Part shown: piece after piece, positions 32,521 to 40,002 of the stretch
Position numbering within the stretch: position 1 is the stretch's first letter
Layout of the letters: every line of letters starts with the position of its first letter
Source: Phycisphaerales bacterium UBA2402
Lineage (GTDB): Bacteria; Planctomycetota; Phycisphaerae; Phycisphaerales; UBA1924
Direction: 5' to 3'
NCBI GenBank assembly: GCA_002343715.1
Contig: DDSA01000146.1
Location: forward strand, 272 to 40,274
Length of the DNA: 40,003 nucleotides
Program-made: the position numbers and the translations under genes
Notes under the pieces: model-generated
The model's input: only the letters and a program-made list of their open reading frames with translations
Database searches by the model: none
What the model was told of the DNA's origin: nothing

Positions 32521-33788
32521 CCGGGTGCCCCCGGTGTACCCAGCGCAGCTCGACGTGCCCTGTCACGGTCCGCGGAGGCGAGCAGCCGCCTGACCCACCA
32601 GATGAAGACCCCTGTGAGGATCAGGTTGAGGGTCAGCGAGAGCATGGCGATCACAACCACCGGCCCGCCGATGCCGTACGAAAGGGAGATCACCAGCACG
32701 CCCGCCCCGACTTCCCCACGAGGCCACATGCCGACAGCAACGGCGAGGCGTTCCTGCCACGCCGCCTCGCGGCGGTAGCAAAGCGCCGGGAACATCTTGC
32801 CCAGATTGGTCACGAGGGTGACGACCAGAACGTGAAACGCGATGGTGCCCCACTCCATCGCCGGCGTGAAGGCCAGCAGCGCGCCCTCGGTCACGGTCTC
32901 GCCCAGTCCTTCCGGCCCTCCGCCGCCGGACTTGATGTCGGCGATGGACGGCATCGAGAGGCCCACCAGCACCATGAACGCACCGCTGATCCACGTCCCT
33001 GCGCGGGCCGCGCCCGGGTCGGTCTCGTGGCCGTGGTGCCCGTGGGCATCGTGACCGTCGGGGTGACGCATCAGGCACCCAAGCACGAAAGCCGGGAGCA
33101 GCACCTCGATGTGGATCGGCACGTTCTGATCCACCCGCATGGAGAGATGGTGGACGATCTCGACAATGATGACCATGACCACCGAGTAGCCCAGCACCGC
33201 CTTCCAGGATCCCGGCAGATTCCAAGCCCGCAGGTAGCGGTAGCCGATGCACACCTGCGCGACCATCACCACGATGATGAACGCCAGTTGCCAGCGGAAA
33301 CCGACCATCGCCATCTTGAGGGGGATCATCAGCAGGACGGTGTCAAGGTCGTCGAAGATGGCCAGGATCCGGGCTTTCTTGAAGACCCACGTCGCGGCCA
33401 GCCCCGCCGCCGCGAGCATCGAGAAGAGCACGCCGGCGCTGGTCGGGGCCGCGAACCTCGAGGCGAGCAGGGATTCCTTCCAGATGGGCCAGTTGCCCCA
33501 GTAGTCGCCGGGGATCAGCACGAACACAAAGTAGAGGCAGCAGAAGATCCAGGGAAACGCCGCCGCCGTCGCGCCGACCACGTAATCCCAGCCGTACTGC
33601 CGCAGGTTGTTCTTGTCAATCTCGAACTCCCGGCCCACGCCGATCATGATGTAGGCCAGACAGACCATGGTGAGCGGCATGATCCATTGAACAACCGCAC
33701 GGTACCGATCGCCCGTCCAATCGGGAAGAAACTGCGAGGCGATCAGGCCGATGAGCAGGAGCACGGAATAGACAAGGACTTTCTTCAT
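32517..33788 (-). CDS. Na+/H+ antiporter-like (CPA family) membrane protein with His-rich loop
   Basis: A 423-residue membrane protein with about 11-12 hydrophobic segments. It resembles cation:proton antiporters: LASRFAAPTSAGVLFSMLAA (108-127), the paired acidic residues of the transport core in ILAIFDDLDTVLLM (141-154), an HHLSMRVDQNVPIHIEVLLP block and GMWPRGEVGAGVLVISLSYG near the end, which recalls the PRG motif of NhaP-type proteins. A loop at residues 242-256 is strikingly His/Asp-rich (HPDGHDAHGHHGHETD) and could bind metal ions or sense pH. The ion is likely Na+ or K+ in exchange for H+, by family analogy only. ATG start at 33788. Its stop overlaps the methyltransferase start by four bases. 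It is divergent from the nuclease-like gene (46 bases between starts). Confidence 0.8.
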   Translation of the reverse strand: MKKVLVYSVLLLIGLIASQFLPDWTGDRYRAVVQWIMPLTMVCLAYIMIGVGREFEIDKNNLRQYGWDYVVGATAAAFPWIFCCLYFVFVLIPGDYWGNWPIWKESLLASRFAAPTSAGVLFSMLAAAGLAATWVFKKARILAIFDDLDTVLLMIPLKMAMVGFRWQLAFIIVVMVAQVCIGYRYLRAWNLPGSWKAVLGYSVVMVIIVEIVHHLSMRVDQNVPIHIEVLLPAFVLGCLMRHPDGHDAHGHHGHETDPGAARAGTWISGAFMVLVGLSMPSIADIKSGGGGPEGLGETVTEGALLAFTPAMEWGTIAFHVLVVTLVTNLGKMFPALCYRREAAWQERLAVAVGMWPRGEVGAGVLVISLSYGIGGPVVVIAMLSLTLNLILTGVFIWWVRRLLASADRDRARRAALGTPGAPG

Positions 33789-33834
33789 CGGGCCGATCGT
33801 ACGGTTCGCGTTACGTTGACGAGAGCACCGGTGT

Positions 33835-34437
33835 ATGCTTGGGAGCGTGGCGCTGCGACGGCACCATTACGAGTCGGCGTTCGAGGCGTATCTGCGCCGC
33901 CGCCGGATTCCGTACGTGGCGGTGGACGAAGCGAAGAAGGCGCTGCTCCCCGCCGCGGCCCCGTGCTCACGCCTGAACTCGCTCAAATCCTTCGACTTTG
34001 TCGTGTACGGACAATCCGGCAACCTCCTCGCCGAGGTCAAGGGGAGACGAGTTCACTCGCACCGGACGGAGTGCTGGGTCACTCGCGACGATGTCGAGAG
34101 TCTGGCACGGTGGGAGCAGCTCTTCGGGCCGGGCTTCGACGCCGCTTTTATCTTTGTGTACTGGTTCGAAGGCCAGCCCCCCGATGCCCAGTTCCATGAG
34201 GTCTTTCCGCACGCCGACAGGTGGTACGCGCTCCGCACGGTGCGGGCGTGCGACTACGCCCGGGCCATGCGGACACGAAGCCGAGCGTGGGGCACCGTTG
34301 ATCTATCCCGTGAAGCCTTTGATCGTCTCAGCGCTCCGTTTGCGCCCCAGGCATCGCGCCTGCATATCGGCGATGCCGTTCCGGCGCTGGAAGTGCTGGA
34401 CGCGTTGGAGACCCGCGGTCTTTCGATCGGGGTCTGA
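33835..34437 (+). CDS. PD-(D/E)XK nuclease-like protein
   Basis: A 200-residue protein. HHYESAFEAYLRRRRIPY (10-27) forms a first helix with conserved-looking Glu13/Glu17. FDFVVYG (53-59) supplies Asp54, and LLAEVKGRR (64-72) supplies Glu67 and Lys69. This acidic helix, then D, then ExK order is the PD-(D/E)XK nuclease core as in Holliday-junction resolvases and many restriction enzymes. I recall similar HYE-containing proteins in planctomycetes, but cannot confirm a family. The remainder (AAFIFVYWFEGQPPDA, WYALRTVRACDYA, residues 103-144) looks like beta-strands completing the fold. ATG at 33835 is chosen; GTG at 33847 is possible but too close to its Shine-Dalgarno. It is divergent from the antiporter/methyltransferase pair. 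Nuclease activity is inferred, not shown. Confidence 0.7.
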   Translation: MLGSVALRRHHYESAFEAYLRRRRIPYVAVDEAKKALLPAAAPCSRLNSLKSFDFVVYGQSGNLLAEVKGRRVHSHRTECWVTRDDVESLARWEQLFGPGFDAAFIFVYWFEGQPPDAQFHEVFPHADRWYALRTVRACDYARAMRTRSRAWGTVDLSREAFDRLSAPFAPQASRLHIGDAVPALEVLDALETRGLSIGV

Positions 34438-34494
34438 CCAGCCGCGGGTTGCAACGGTTTCAAGCAGGCACAGGCCCGACTAGGCGGTACGGCG

Positions 34495-34935
34495 CTACTT
34501 CTCCCCCTTGACAATCTCGCCTCCTTGAATGGCCCACTCCTTGAGGCCGCCCTTCAAGACATAGACGTCTCTGTACTTATTGCTCATAAAGCGCTTCGCG
34601 ACGCCCCGCGCGGGGACAGAGTCCGGTGTCGTTCCGTACACCACGATGTAGTCGTAGGATGCGTAGGGTTCGACTCGCCCTTCTTTGATCGGCAGGGCCA
34701 TCAACGGCACGTTCATGGCTCCTGGAATATGTCCTGCGGAGTATTCTTGGTCGGACCTCGCATCAACTATTAGTATTTTGTTTGGTTTGCGCTGCGTTTC
34801 GAGGACGAGCTGTCGGACTTCGCCGGGATCCATGTATTTGATGTCCTTATCACTCGTACCTTGACAACCAGGTACGAGCGCGAAAAACATCCAAACAAAA
34901 TGCGTGCGAACGACAGAAATCCTGTTGCGTACCAT
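34495..34935 (-). CDS. Rhodanese-like lipoprotein lacking the catalytic cysteine
   Basis: A 146-residue exported protein: a signal peptide with lipobox-like LVPGC (Cys24), then a single rhodanese domain. Family motifs include ILIVDARSDQEYSAGHIPGAMNVPL (54-78) and the end VYVLKGGLKEW (124-134). The active-site loop reads VVYGTTPDSVPARGVAKRF, so Gly101 stands where rhodaneses have the sulfur-carrying Cys. It therefore cannot act as a classical sulfurtransferase and may be a binding or regulatory domain, or a phosphatase-like relic. Start at ATG 34935. Base composition here is less GC-rich than surrounding genes, hinting at transfer. Divergent from the DsbD-alpha-like gene (106 bases between starts), convergent to the nuclease-like gene. 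Confidence 0.85.
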   Translation of the reverse strand: MVRNRISVVRTHFVWMFFALVPGCQGTSDKDIKYMDPGEVRQLVLETQRKPNKILIVDARSDQEYSAGHIPGAMNVPLMALPIKEGRVEPYASYDYIVVYGTTPDSVPARGVAKRFMSNKYRDVYVLKGGLKEWAIQGGEIVKGEK

Positions 34936-35041
34936 CTACAGAGCATACGCGAGTCTTCTGATGAGAAGAAGTTAATCTCGCAATCAGGACGTGAAGGCAC
35001 CTGTCAATCCCCGATGCCGACTGTTCACCGCGTTTGTACTC

Positions 35042-35923
35042 ATGGACAACCCCATCCGCAATGCTGCATTCTTGATGGCTTCGACCATACTCGGATTGGG
35101 TGCCGCTCACGCGCTCGCCGACCCTCCGAAGCTAGTTTCAATGACGTTGATTGCCGAGAATGACGCGCTGATCCCCGGTCAAACTCTCGAAATCGGCCTG
35201 CGTTTCGAGATCGCTCCGGAGTGGCATTTGTACTGGCCGGGCCAGAATGACTCCGGGTTCCCTCCCACCATTGAAGTAACGGCTCCGAAGGGCTACGCCG
35301 TGGGTGAGCCGCGATGGCCGAACCCAACTCGCCACCCCGCTCCCGGCGAACTGCTCGACCACGTACTCGAAAAGGAAGCCCTTGTGGTCGTACCTCTGAC
35401 TGTCCCCGCCGATGCAGTCACGGGCACCAAGGTCACACTCGAAGCGGCTTCCTCCTGGCTGGTCTGCAAAAACGCCTGCCTTCCCGGGGACGGAACATCC
35501 ACGATCACGTTGCCGGTTGCCACAGCAGCCAAGCCGGGGAGCAAGGCCGGACTTTTCGTTGCGGCAAGGGCCTCGCGTCCCGGCCCGATCGATCCGGCGA
35601 GTGGCATTTCCTGCGAAGTCCGCCGCGGCCGGTTTCAGGTCCTCGCGCCCGGCTCGACTGTGCTGCGATTTTTCCCCGCCGCGGATTCGGCCCCACTCAA
35701 AGATCTGCTCAAAGACGGTGAGTCCAAGCGAGGCCGAATCTCGATTGCGCTCGAAGACCCCGGTCCCGATGCCCGCATCCGGGGGGTCTTGGAGGTTGTA
35801 ACGGCGGCCCCCCCCGAGCGTTCAATGTTCTACAGCGTGGAGATGCCCGCTGATCCCGCCGCGGCCAAGCCGGCGGAGAGTTCACAATCCCAGAGTAGCG
35901 ACACCGGCGAAACTCGCCGGTGA
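35042..35923 (+). CDS. Stand-alone DsbD-alpha/ScsB-N-like disulfide reductase domain protein
   Basis: A 293-residue secreted protein: signal peptide (AFLMASTILGLGAAHALA, about residues 9-26) followed by a DsbD N-terminal (alpha) type domain: IAPEWHLYWPGQNDSGFPPT and SWLVCKNACLPGDG with the redox pair Cys142/Cys146. In DsbD this domain receives electrons from the membrane domain and passes them to periplasmic substrates. Here the transmembrane and thioredoxin domains are absent; the C-terminal 140 residues are a less conserved part ending in a Ser/Gln-rich tail. The ATG at 35042 is preferred for the signal peptide; GTG at 34991 is an alternative. The redoxin gene follows 90 bases later on the same strand and may be its partner; a membrane electron donor must lie elsewhere. 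Confidence 0.82.
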   Translation: MDNPIRNAAFLMASTILGLGAAHALADPPKLVSMTLIAENDALIPGQTLEIGLRFEIAPEWHLYWPGQNDSGFPPTIEVTAPKGYAVGEPRWPNPTRHPAPGELLDHVLEKEALVVVPLTVPADAVTGTKVTLEAASSWLVCKNACLPGDGTSTITLPVATAAKPGSKAGLFVAARASRPGPIDPASGISCEVRRGRFQVLAPGSTVLRFFPAADSAPLKDLLKDGESKRGRISIALEDPGPDARIRGVLEVVTAAPPERSMFYSVEMPADPAAAKPAESSQSQSSDTGETRR

Positions 35924-36013
35924 CAAATCAGGGGATTCCGACCCATCAAACACTCGACGGCGTGTCGCCGATCGAACTGACGGGCGCGGAACCCAGAAGG
36001 TGGAGTACAACGC

Positions 36014-36727
36014 ATGACCAATATTCTGTTCCGATCCCTTTTCGCCGGAGTGGTTTCACTGAGCCTCTGCGGCGGCGCGTACGCCCAGAACACGCCCACA
36101 ACCCCACCCCCTGCGAAGGACGATCACAAAGACCACGACCATTCGGACCACGACCACAAGGATCACAAACACGACAAGAAAGACAAGAAGAAGGCCGAAA
36201 CGGCGAAGATCGGCGAGTCCGCCCCCGAGTTCGCGCTCAAGGACACTACGGGCAAGACGGTCTCCCTCGCCGACTTCAAGGGCAAGATCGTGGTCTTGGA
36301 GTGGTTCAACGCCGACTGCCCCTTTATCGTGAAGCACCACAAAAACGCCACCACGTTCAACGACCTGCACACCAAGTACAACGGCAAGGGCGTGGTCTTC
36401 CTGGCGATCTGCAGTTCCGCCGAGGGGAACCAAGGCTCGGGCGTGGAACGCAACGCCAAGGCCAAGACCGACTTCAAGATGGAGTACCCCATCCTGATGG
36501 ACGCCGACGGAAAGGTCGGCAAGACCTACGGCGCCAAGACGACCCCCCACTGCTTCGTCATCGCCGCCGATGGCAAACTCGTCTATAACGGTGCCATCGA
36601 CGACGACAAGAGCACCGATCCGGCCGGCAAGACCAACTACGTCGCCAAGGCCATCGATGAACTGCTCGCCGGCAAACCTGTGAGCACGCCGACCACCAAG
36701 CCCTACGGCTGCTCGGTCAAGTATTGA
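36014..36727 (+). CDS. Exported redoxin (AhpC/TSA-like) with His/Asp-rich linker
   Basis: A 237-residue protein. Signal peptide (residues 1-24, ending GAYAQ), then a linker (38-60) made almost only of His, Asp and Lys (DHKDHDHSDHDHKDHKHDKK), then a thioredoxin-fold redoxin domain: GESAPEFALKDTTGKTVSLA, VLEWFNADCPFIVKHHKNAT with single peroxidatic-type Cys102, YPILMDADGKVGKTYG and TTPHCFVIAADGKLVYNGAI. A second Cys in KPYGCSVKY at the C-terminus (Cys233) is typical of the planctomycete branch with DCPFxxKHH. It probably reduces peroxides or disulfides outside the cytoplasm; the linker should bind Zn, Cu or Ni. ATG at 36014 with an AGGTGGAG-like site upstream. A strong terminator follows its stop. 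Confidence 0.85.
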   Translation: MTNILFRSLFAGVVSLSLCGGAYAQNTPTTPPPAKDDHKDHDHSDHDHKDHKHDKKDKKKAETAKIGESAPEFALKDTTGKTVSLADFKGKIVVLEWFNADCPFIVKHHKNATTFNDLHTKYNGKGVVFLAICSSAEGNQGSGVERNAKAKTDFKMEYPILMDADGKVGKTYGAKTTPHCFVIAADGKLVYNGAIDDDKSTDPAGKTNYVAKAIDELLAGKPVSTPTTKPYGCSVKY

Positions 36728-36748
36728 ACAAACTTCTCGAATGTGTAG

Positions 36749-36780
36749 AACGGCCCGGGCCAAAAACCCGGGCCGTTTTT
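36749..36780 (+). terminator. Intrinsic terminator after the redoxin gene
   Basis: AACGGCCCGGG (36749-36759) pairs perfectly with CCCGGGCCGTT (36767-36777) around the 7-base loop CCAAAAA, followed by TTT. An 11-bp GC-rich stem plus a short T-run 22 bases after the stop codon is a clear Rho-independent terminator. Confidence 0.92.
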
Positions 36781-36939
36781 CATTGGGGACCTCCGACGGA
36801 CAAACGCATGAGGGGATTTCAATCAACACATTCCGAAATTCATGATCTGCCGGTTTCGGCGATGGTGCATGCCTGATATGGGAACACGCCGCGGCCGAGG
36901 GGGACCGGCTCAGGCGGGCCGCTCCCGGCGGGAGGCTCC

Positions 36940-37215
36940 ATGAACTTCGTTCAATCCATCCAGAACCGCGTTTGCGCTTGCATTCGTTCGCTTGCGGTGC
37001 TTGTGGCGGTAGTCGCGTCGTTCGCGCCGGCCGCGTTCACGCTCTGCCACGGGAACTACAACCGCGACGGCGGCTTCGACGGCGGCGACATCGATGCCTT
37101 CTTCGCGGCGTGGGAGGCGGGCGATCCCGCCGCGGACGTCAACGCCGACGGGGCCACCGACGGCGGCGACATCGGGGTCTTCTTCACCGCCTGGGAGGGC
37201 GGGCTGTGCTTGTGA
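36940..37215 (+). CDS. Exported mini-protein made of two dockerin-like calcium loops
   Basis: A 91-residue protein: signal peptide (about residues 1-33, LAVLVAVVASFAPAAF), then CHGNYNRDGGFDGGDID (36-52) and DVNADGATDGGDIGVF (66-81), each followed by FxAWE/FxTAWE. These are two EF-hand-like DxNxDGxxDGGDI loops of the dockerin type frequent at the C-termini of large Phycisphaerae secreted proteins (a type that NCBI names GC-type dockerin), ending in GGLC. Here there is nothing else: no catalytic or adhesive domain. It should bind Ca2+ and might be an adaptor or cell-surface anchor, or the remnant of a larger gene. GGGAGG lies just upstream of the ATG at 36940. Convergent to the OPT gene. Confidence 0.8.
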   Translation: MNFVQSIQNRVCACIRSLAVLVAVVASFAPAAFTLCHGNYNRDGGFDGGDIDAFFAAWEAGDPAADVNADGATDGGDIGVFFTAWEGGLCL

Positions 37216-37247
37216 TCATGTGCTCGTGATCAGGAAACGACCCGCCG

Positions 37248-39260
37248 TCAGTTCTTGAGCAGGAAGATCCCGACAATCTGATCGCCGATGCCGACCAGCG
37301 CGGCACCGGCGATCAGCCCTGCGCAGATCGGCTCCTTGCTGTCCACCCAGAGTTTGCGGGAAAAGGACCCCGGCGTCTTCGCCCACGACCCGGCGGCGGC
37401 GAAGAGGATGGCCCCGAGCCACATCATGAACGTGGAGTCGGGGGGGATTACGACGCCAAGCCCGATGGCCAGGGCCGAGATCGGCAGGCGGTTGCGGGTG
37501 ATGATCTTGAGGACCTCGATCACCACCGCGGCGACCGCGGCGACGATCATGGCGATGAGTGCCGAGTGCTTGAGGGCGCTGGCCCCGCCCGCGATCAGGT
37601 CCGAGACGCCCTTCCACTGCATCGCGCCGGGCATGGAGAACTTCTCGCTGACCATGAGTTCCTGGAGGTTGGTCCCCGGTGGGGGGCCTTGCATGAAGGC
37701 CCAGGCCCCGCCCGTCGCGGGGGCGTTCTTGTCGTAGAGGAACATGAGAAAGAAGAGCGGGGTCGAGGCGATGGCCCCCGAGAGAATCCCGATGCAGTGG
37801 CCGATTGCCTGGTGGCGAGGCTTGCCGCCCAGCATGTACCCGGGCTTGATGTCCATGAGCAGGTTGCTGGCGTTGAGCGCGACCTCGCTGGTCATGCCCG
37901 CGGTCATGAGGTTGGTGGCGGGGTTGGCGCGGTCGAGGGCGCCGAAGGTGAACTGCGTGATCTTGCTGAGCGCGCCCCCGGGCGTGGTGCCCGTCAGGGC
38001 CGTGCTGTTGACGGCGATGAGCGTGAGCAGGCAGATGAGCGGGATGGAGAGCAGCCCATGCCACCACTTGACGCCGAAGAACTCGTGCCCCATCCAGACC
38101 GAGACCACGACGAGGATGGGCACGCCCACGAAGGAAATCCACATCGGGAGTTCGATGTGCGCGAGGACATCTCGTGCTTTCTCTCGCTTCCCGAAGAGGC
38201 CGGTGAAGGCGCTGATGATGACCATCGGCTTGGCCAGCAGACTCACCAGCGAAGCCGCGACCATCATCGCCACCCCCCACCAGAGGCACCAGGAGTTGAC
38301 GAGGTAGGCCCGGCCGAAGACGGCCGTGCCGTCGGCCATCGAGCCGCTGCGGGGTGTGATCTCGCCCATGGAGATCATCCACGGGGCCACGATCGTGAAG
38401 TTCAGGAGCATCCCGATCATCAGGCTGTTGCCGACCCTGGCCCCGGCCAGGCCGCCCGCGCCGATCATCGAGAGCTCGAGCAGGGGGCTGAGGCCCAACT
38501 GCTTGAACGGCACGCCCGCGATCTTCGTCGGCAGCCATTGATACTGGGCCGCGAGGCTGTAGTACCAGGTGTCGAGCTTGTCGCTCATGTACCAGTAGGC
38601 GCCGCGGCCCAGCACCTGGCACTGGAGGTACTTCTGGTACGCTTCGCCGATGGCGAACTGCACGCCGCCGGCGATCAGGGCAGCGATGCTCAGGGCGGTC
38701 GCCTGGAAAAAGCCGGTCGCGCGGTCGCCGTTGTAGAGGGTGTCGAGCACCACGCCGCAGGCCCGCCCCTCGGGGAAGGGTTGCTGCTCATCGTTGATGT
38801 AGCGGCGCTTGAGCGGGAAGGCCACCAGCACCCCCAGGAGGCTCAGGACCACGTTCCACAGGATCATCTGGTGCCAGGGGATGACCTTGTTGGTCACCAT
38901 CATGTACGCCGCGAGGCTGGCGATGAGGGGCGCGGTCATGTACCCCGCGCTGGTGGCGATGGACTGCATCGCGTTGTTCTCAAGGATCGTGAAGTCCTTC
39001 GCGCCCAGGAGCGTGAAGAGGCGGAACATGACGAACGCGAGGATGACGCTCGTGATGCCCACGCCCAGCGTCCATCCCGTCTTGGCGCCCACGTACAGGT
39101 TCGTCGCGCTCAGGATGCCCCCGAGCAGGAACCCCGTGATCGCCGAGCGGATCGTGAGTTGGGGCATGTTGCCCCGGAAGACGGTGGCGAGCCACCACCC
39201 GTCCTTCTGCTCGCGCGACCATGTTCTGACCTGTTCGTCGGTGAGTTGTGGGATGGCCAT
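37248..39260 (-). CDS. OPT family oligopeptide/metal-chelate transporter (copy 2)
   Basis: A 670-residue membrane protein of the OPT family with around 15 hydrophobic segments: LTIRSAITGFLLGGILSATN (35-54), YVGAKTGWTLGVGITSV, LENNAMQSIATSAGYMTAPL (93-112), QQPFPEGRACGVVLDTLYNG, a MGHEFFGVKWWHG block and LLMDIKPGYMLGGKPRHQA. It is clearly divergent from the 610-residue copy at 16878 (for example, LENNAMQS versus LENNINQS), so a different substrate is likely. OPT proteins import small peptides or metal chelates with protons. ATG start at 39260. An exported protein of unknown function is encoded just upstream on the same strand (43 bases), and the two may be co-transcribed. Confidence 0.93.
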   Translation of the reverse strand: MAIPQLTDEQVRTWSREQKDGWWLATVFRGNMPQLTIRSAITGFLLGGILSATNLYVGAKTGWTLGVGITSVILAFVMFRLFTLLGAKDFTILENNAMQSIATSAGYMTAPLIASLAAYMMVTNKVIPWHQMILWNVVLSLLGVLVAFPLKRRYINDEQQPFPEGRACGVVLDTLYNGDRATGFFQATALSIAALIAGGVQFAIGEAYQKYLQCQVLGRGAYWYMSDKLDTWYYSLAAQYQWLPTKIAGVPFKQLGLSPLLELSMIGAGGLAGARVGNSLMIGMLLNFTIVAPWMISMGEITPRSGSMADGTAVFGRAYLVNSWCLWWGVAMMVAASLVSLLAKPMVIISAFTGLFGKREKARDVLAHIELPMWISFVGVPILVVVSVWMGHEFFGVKWWHGLLSIPLICLLTLIAVNSTALTGTTPGGALSKITQFTFGALDRANPATNLMTAGMTSEVALNASNLLMDIKPGYMLGGKPRHQAIGHCIGILSGAIASTPLFFLMFLYDKNAPATGGAWAFMQGPPPGTNLQELMVSEKFSMPGAMQWKGVSDLIAGGASALKHSALIAMIVAAVAAVVIEVLKIITRNRLPISALAIGLGVVIPPDSTFMMWLGAILFAAAGSWAKTPGSFSRKLWVDSKEPICAGLIAGAALVGIGDQIVGIFLLKN

Positions 39261-39303
39261 GCGGGGCAGAGCGTAGGGAACACCCCGCAGCGCGAGCGTC
39301 GGG

Positions 39304-40002
39304 CTACATCGAGAACATCGTGGCGATAAAACTCGCCGCGTAATCCATCTGGGCGGCCCGACGCTCCGGGTCGGGCGTGTCGCCCAGCGTCCAGACCCTT
39401 CCCGTGCGCAGCGCGGGAGACAAACTCTTGGTCAGCGGCTCCCAGTTCACGAGGAAAGGTGCACCCGTGACCATCAGCATGCCCCCGGCCTCGAAGACGA
39501 ATCCGGCCATCCCCGAGCCGGGCTGGATGGACTTGCTGAACCGGGCATCGCGGATGAAACCGGACTTCCCCCCGGCGTCGATGATCGACAACCCCTCGCC
39601 GGGCGTGGTGCTTTCGACTTTGGCAAAGAGGTACGCCGCGCCGCCCATCCCGGCGAGCACCGCCCGCTCGGTCTTGTCGGCGGGCCACCCCGCGGTGAGT
39701 TGCTGCGCGGCGTAGTTGCGTCCATGGCGGAGCATACCGTGGAGCGTGAAGTCGAGGGCCACGTCAACGAACTCCCGCCGCTTGAAGGTCGGCTTGCCCC
39801 GCACCACCGGCACGCTGAGCGCTCCGAAGCCGGCCTGAACGATCGGCTTGGGCAGGCGCTGCGCCAGGAGGGGAATGAGCCGGACCTTGGCGGCGAGGAG
39901 GGCTTCGTACGTTGGTGTCGGGAGTGTCTGTTCCACAGGTGCGGCAAGCGTAGCAGTCGCGCCAAAGAGTAAGCACGGGAACACCAATCGCAAAAGGCCC
40001 GC
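39304..40002 (-). CDS. Exported protein of unknown function, 5'-truncated by the window edge
   Basis: About 232 residues visible. The frame is open to the window end, with AGL before the first possible start codon, a TTG at 39993 (LRLVFPCLLFGATATLAAP), so the true start is probably just outside. The N-terminal hydrophobic run followed by LAAPVEQ looks like a signal peptide. The mature part shows no domain I recognise. It is Gly/Ala-rich and includes MGGAAYLFAKVESTTPGEGLSIIDAGGKSGF and FVFEAGGMLMVTGAPFLVNWEPL, and ends in FIATMFSM. It is encoded directly upstream of OPT copy 2. Confidence 0.65.
   Translation of the reverse strand, partial: AGLLRLVFPCLLFGATATLAAPVEQTLPTPTYEALLAAKVRLIPLLAQRLPKPIVQAGFGALSVPVVRGKPTFKRREFVDVALDFTLHGMLRHGRNYAAQQLTAGWPADKTERAVLAGMGGAAYLFAKVESTTPGEGLSIIDAGGKSGFIRDARFSKSIQPGSGMAGFVFEAGGMLMVTGAPFLVNWEPLTKSLSPALRTGRVWTLGDTPDPERRAAQMDYAASFIATMFSM

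Noticed and set aside
32832..34199. Long open frame antisense to the antiporter and overlapping the nuclease-like gene
   Set aside because: Overlaps two better supported genes and lacks protein motifs.
31426..34437. A classical restriction-modification system
   Set aside because: A methyltransferase and a nuclease-like protein are present, but on opposite strands with an antiporter between and no match of the nuclease to a known restriction enzyme; kept only as a hypothesis.
37566..39329. Long open frame antisense to OPT copy 2
   Set aside because: His/Glu/Gly-rich mirror of a membrane protein gene; no recognisable family.
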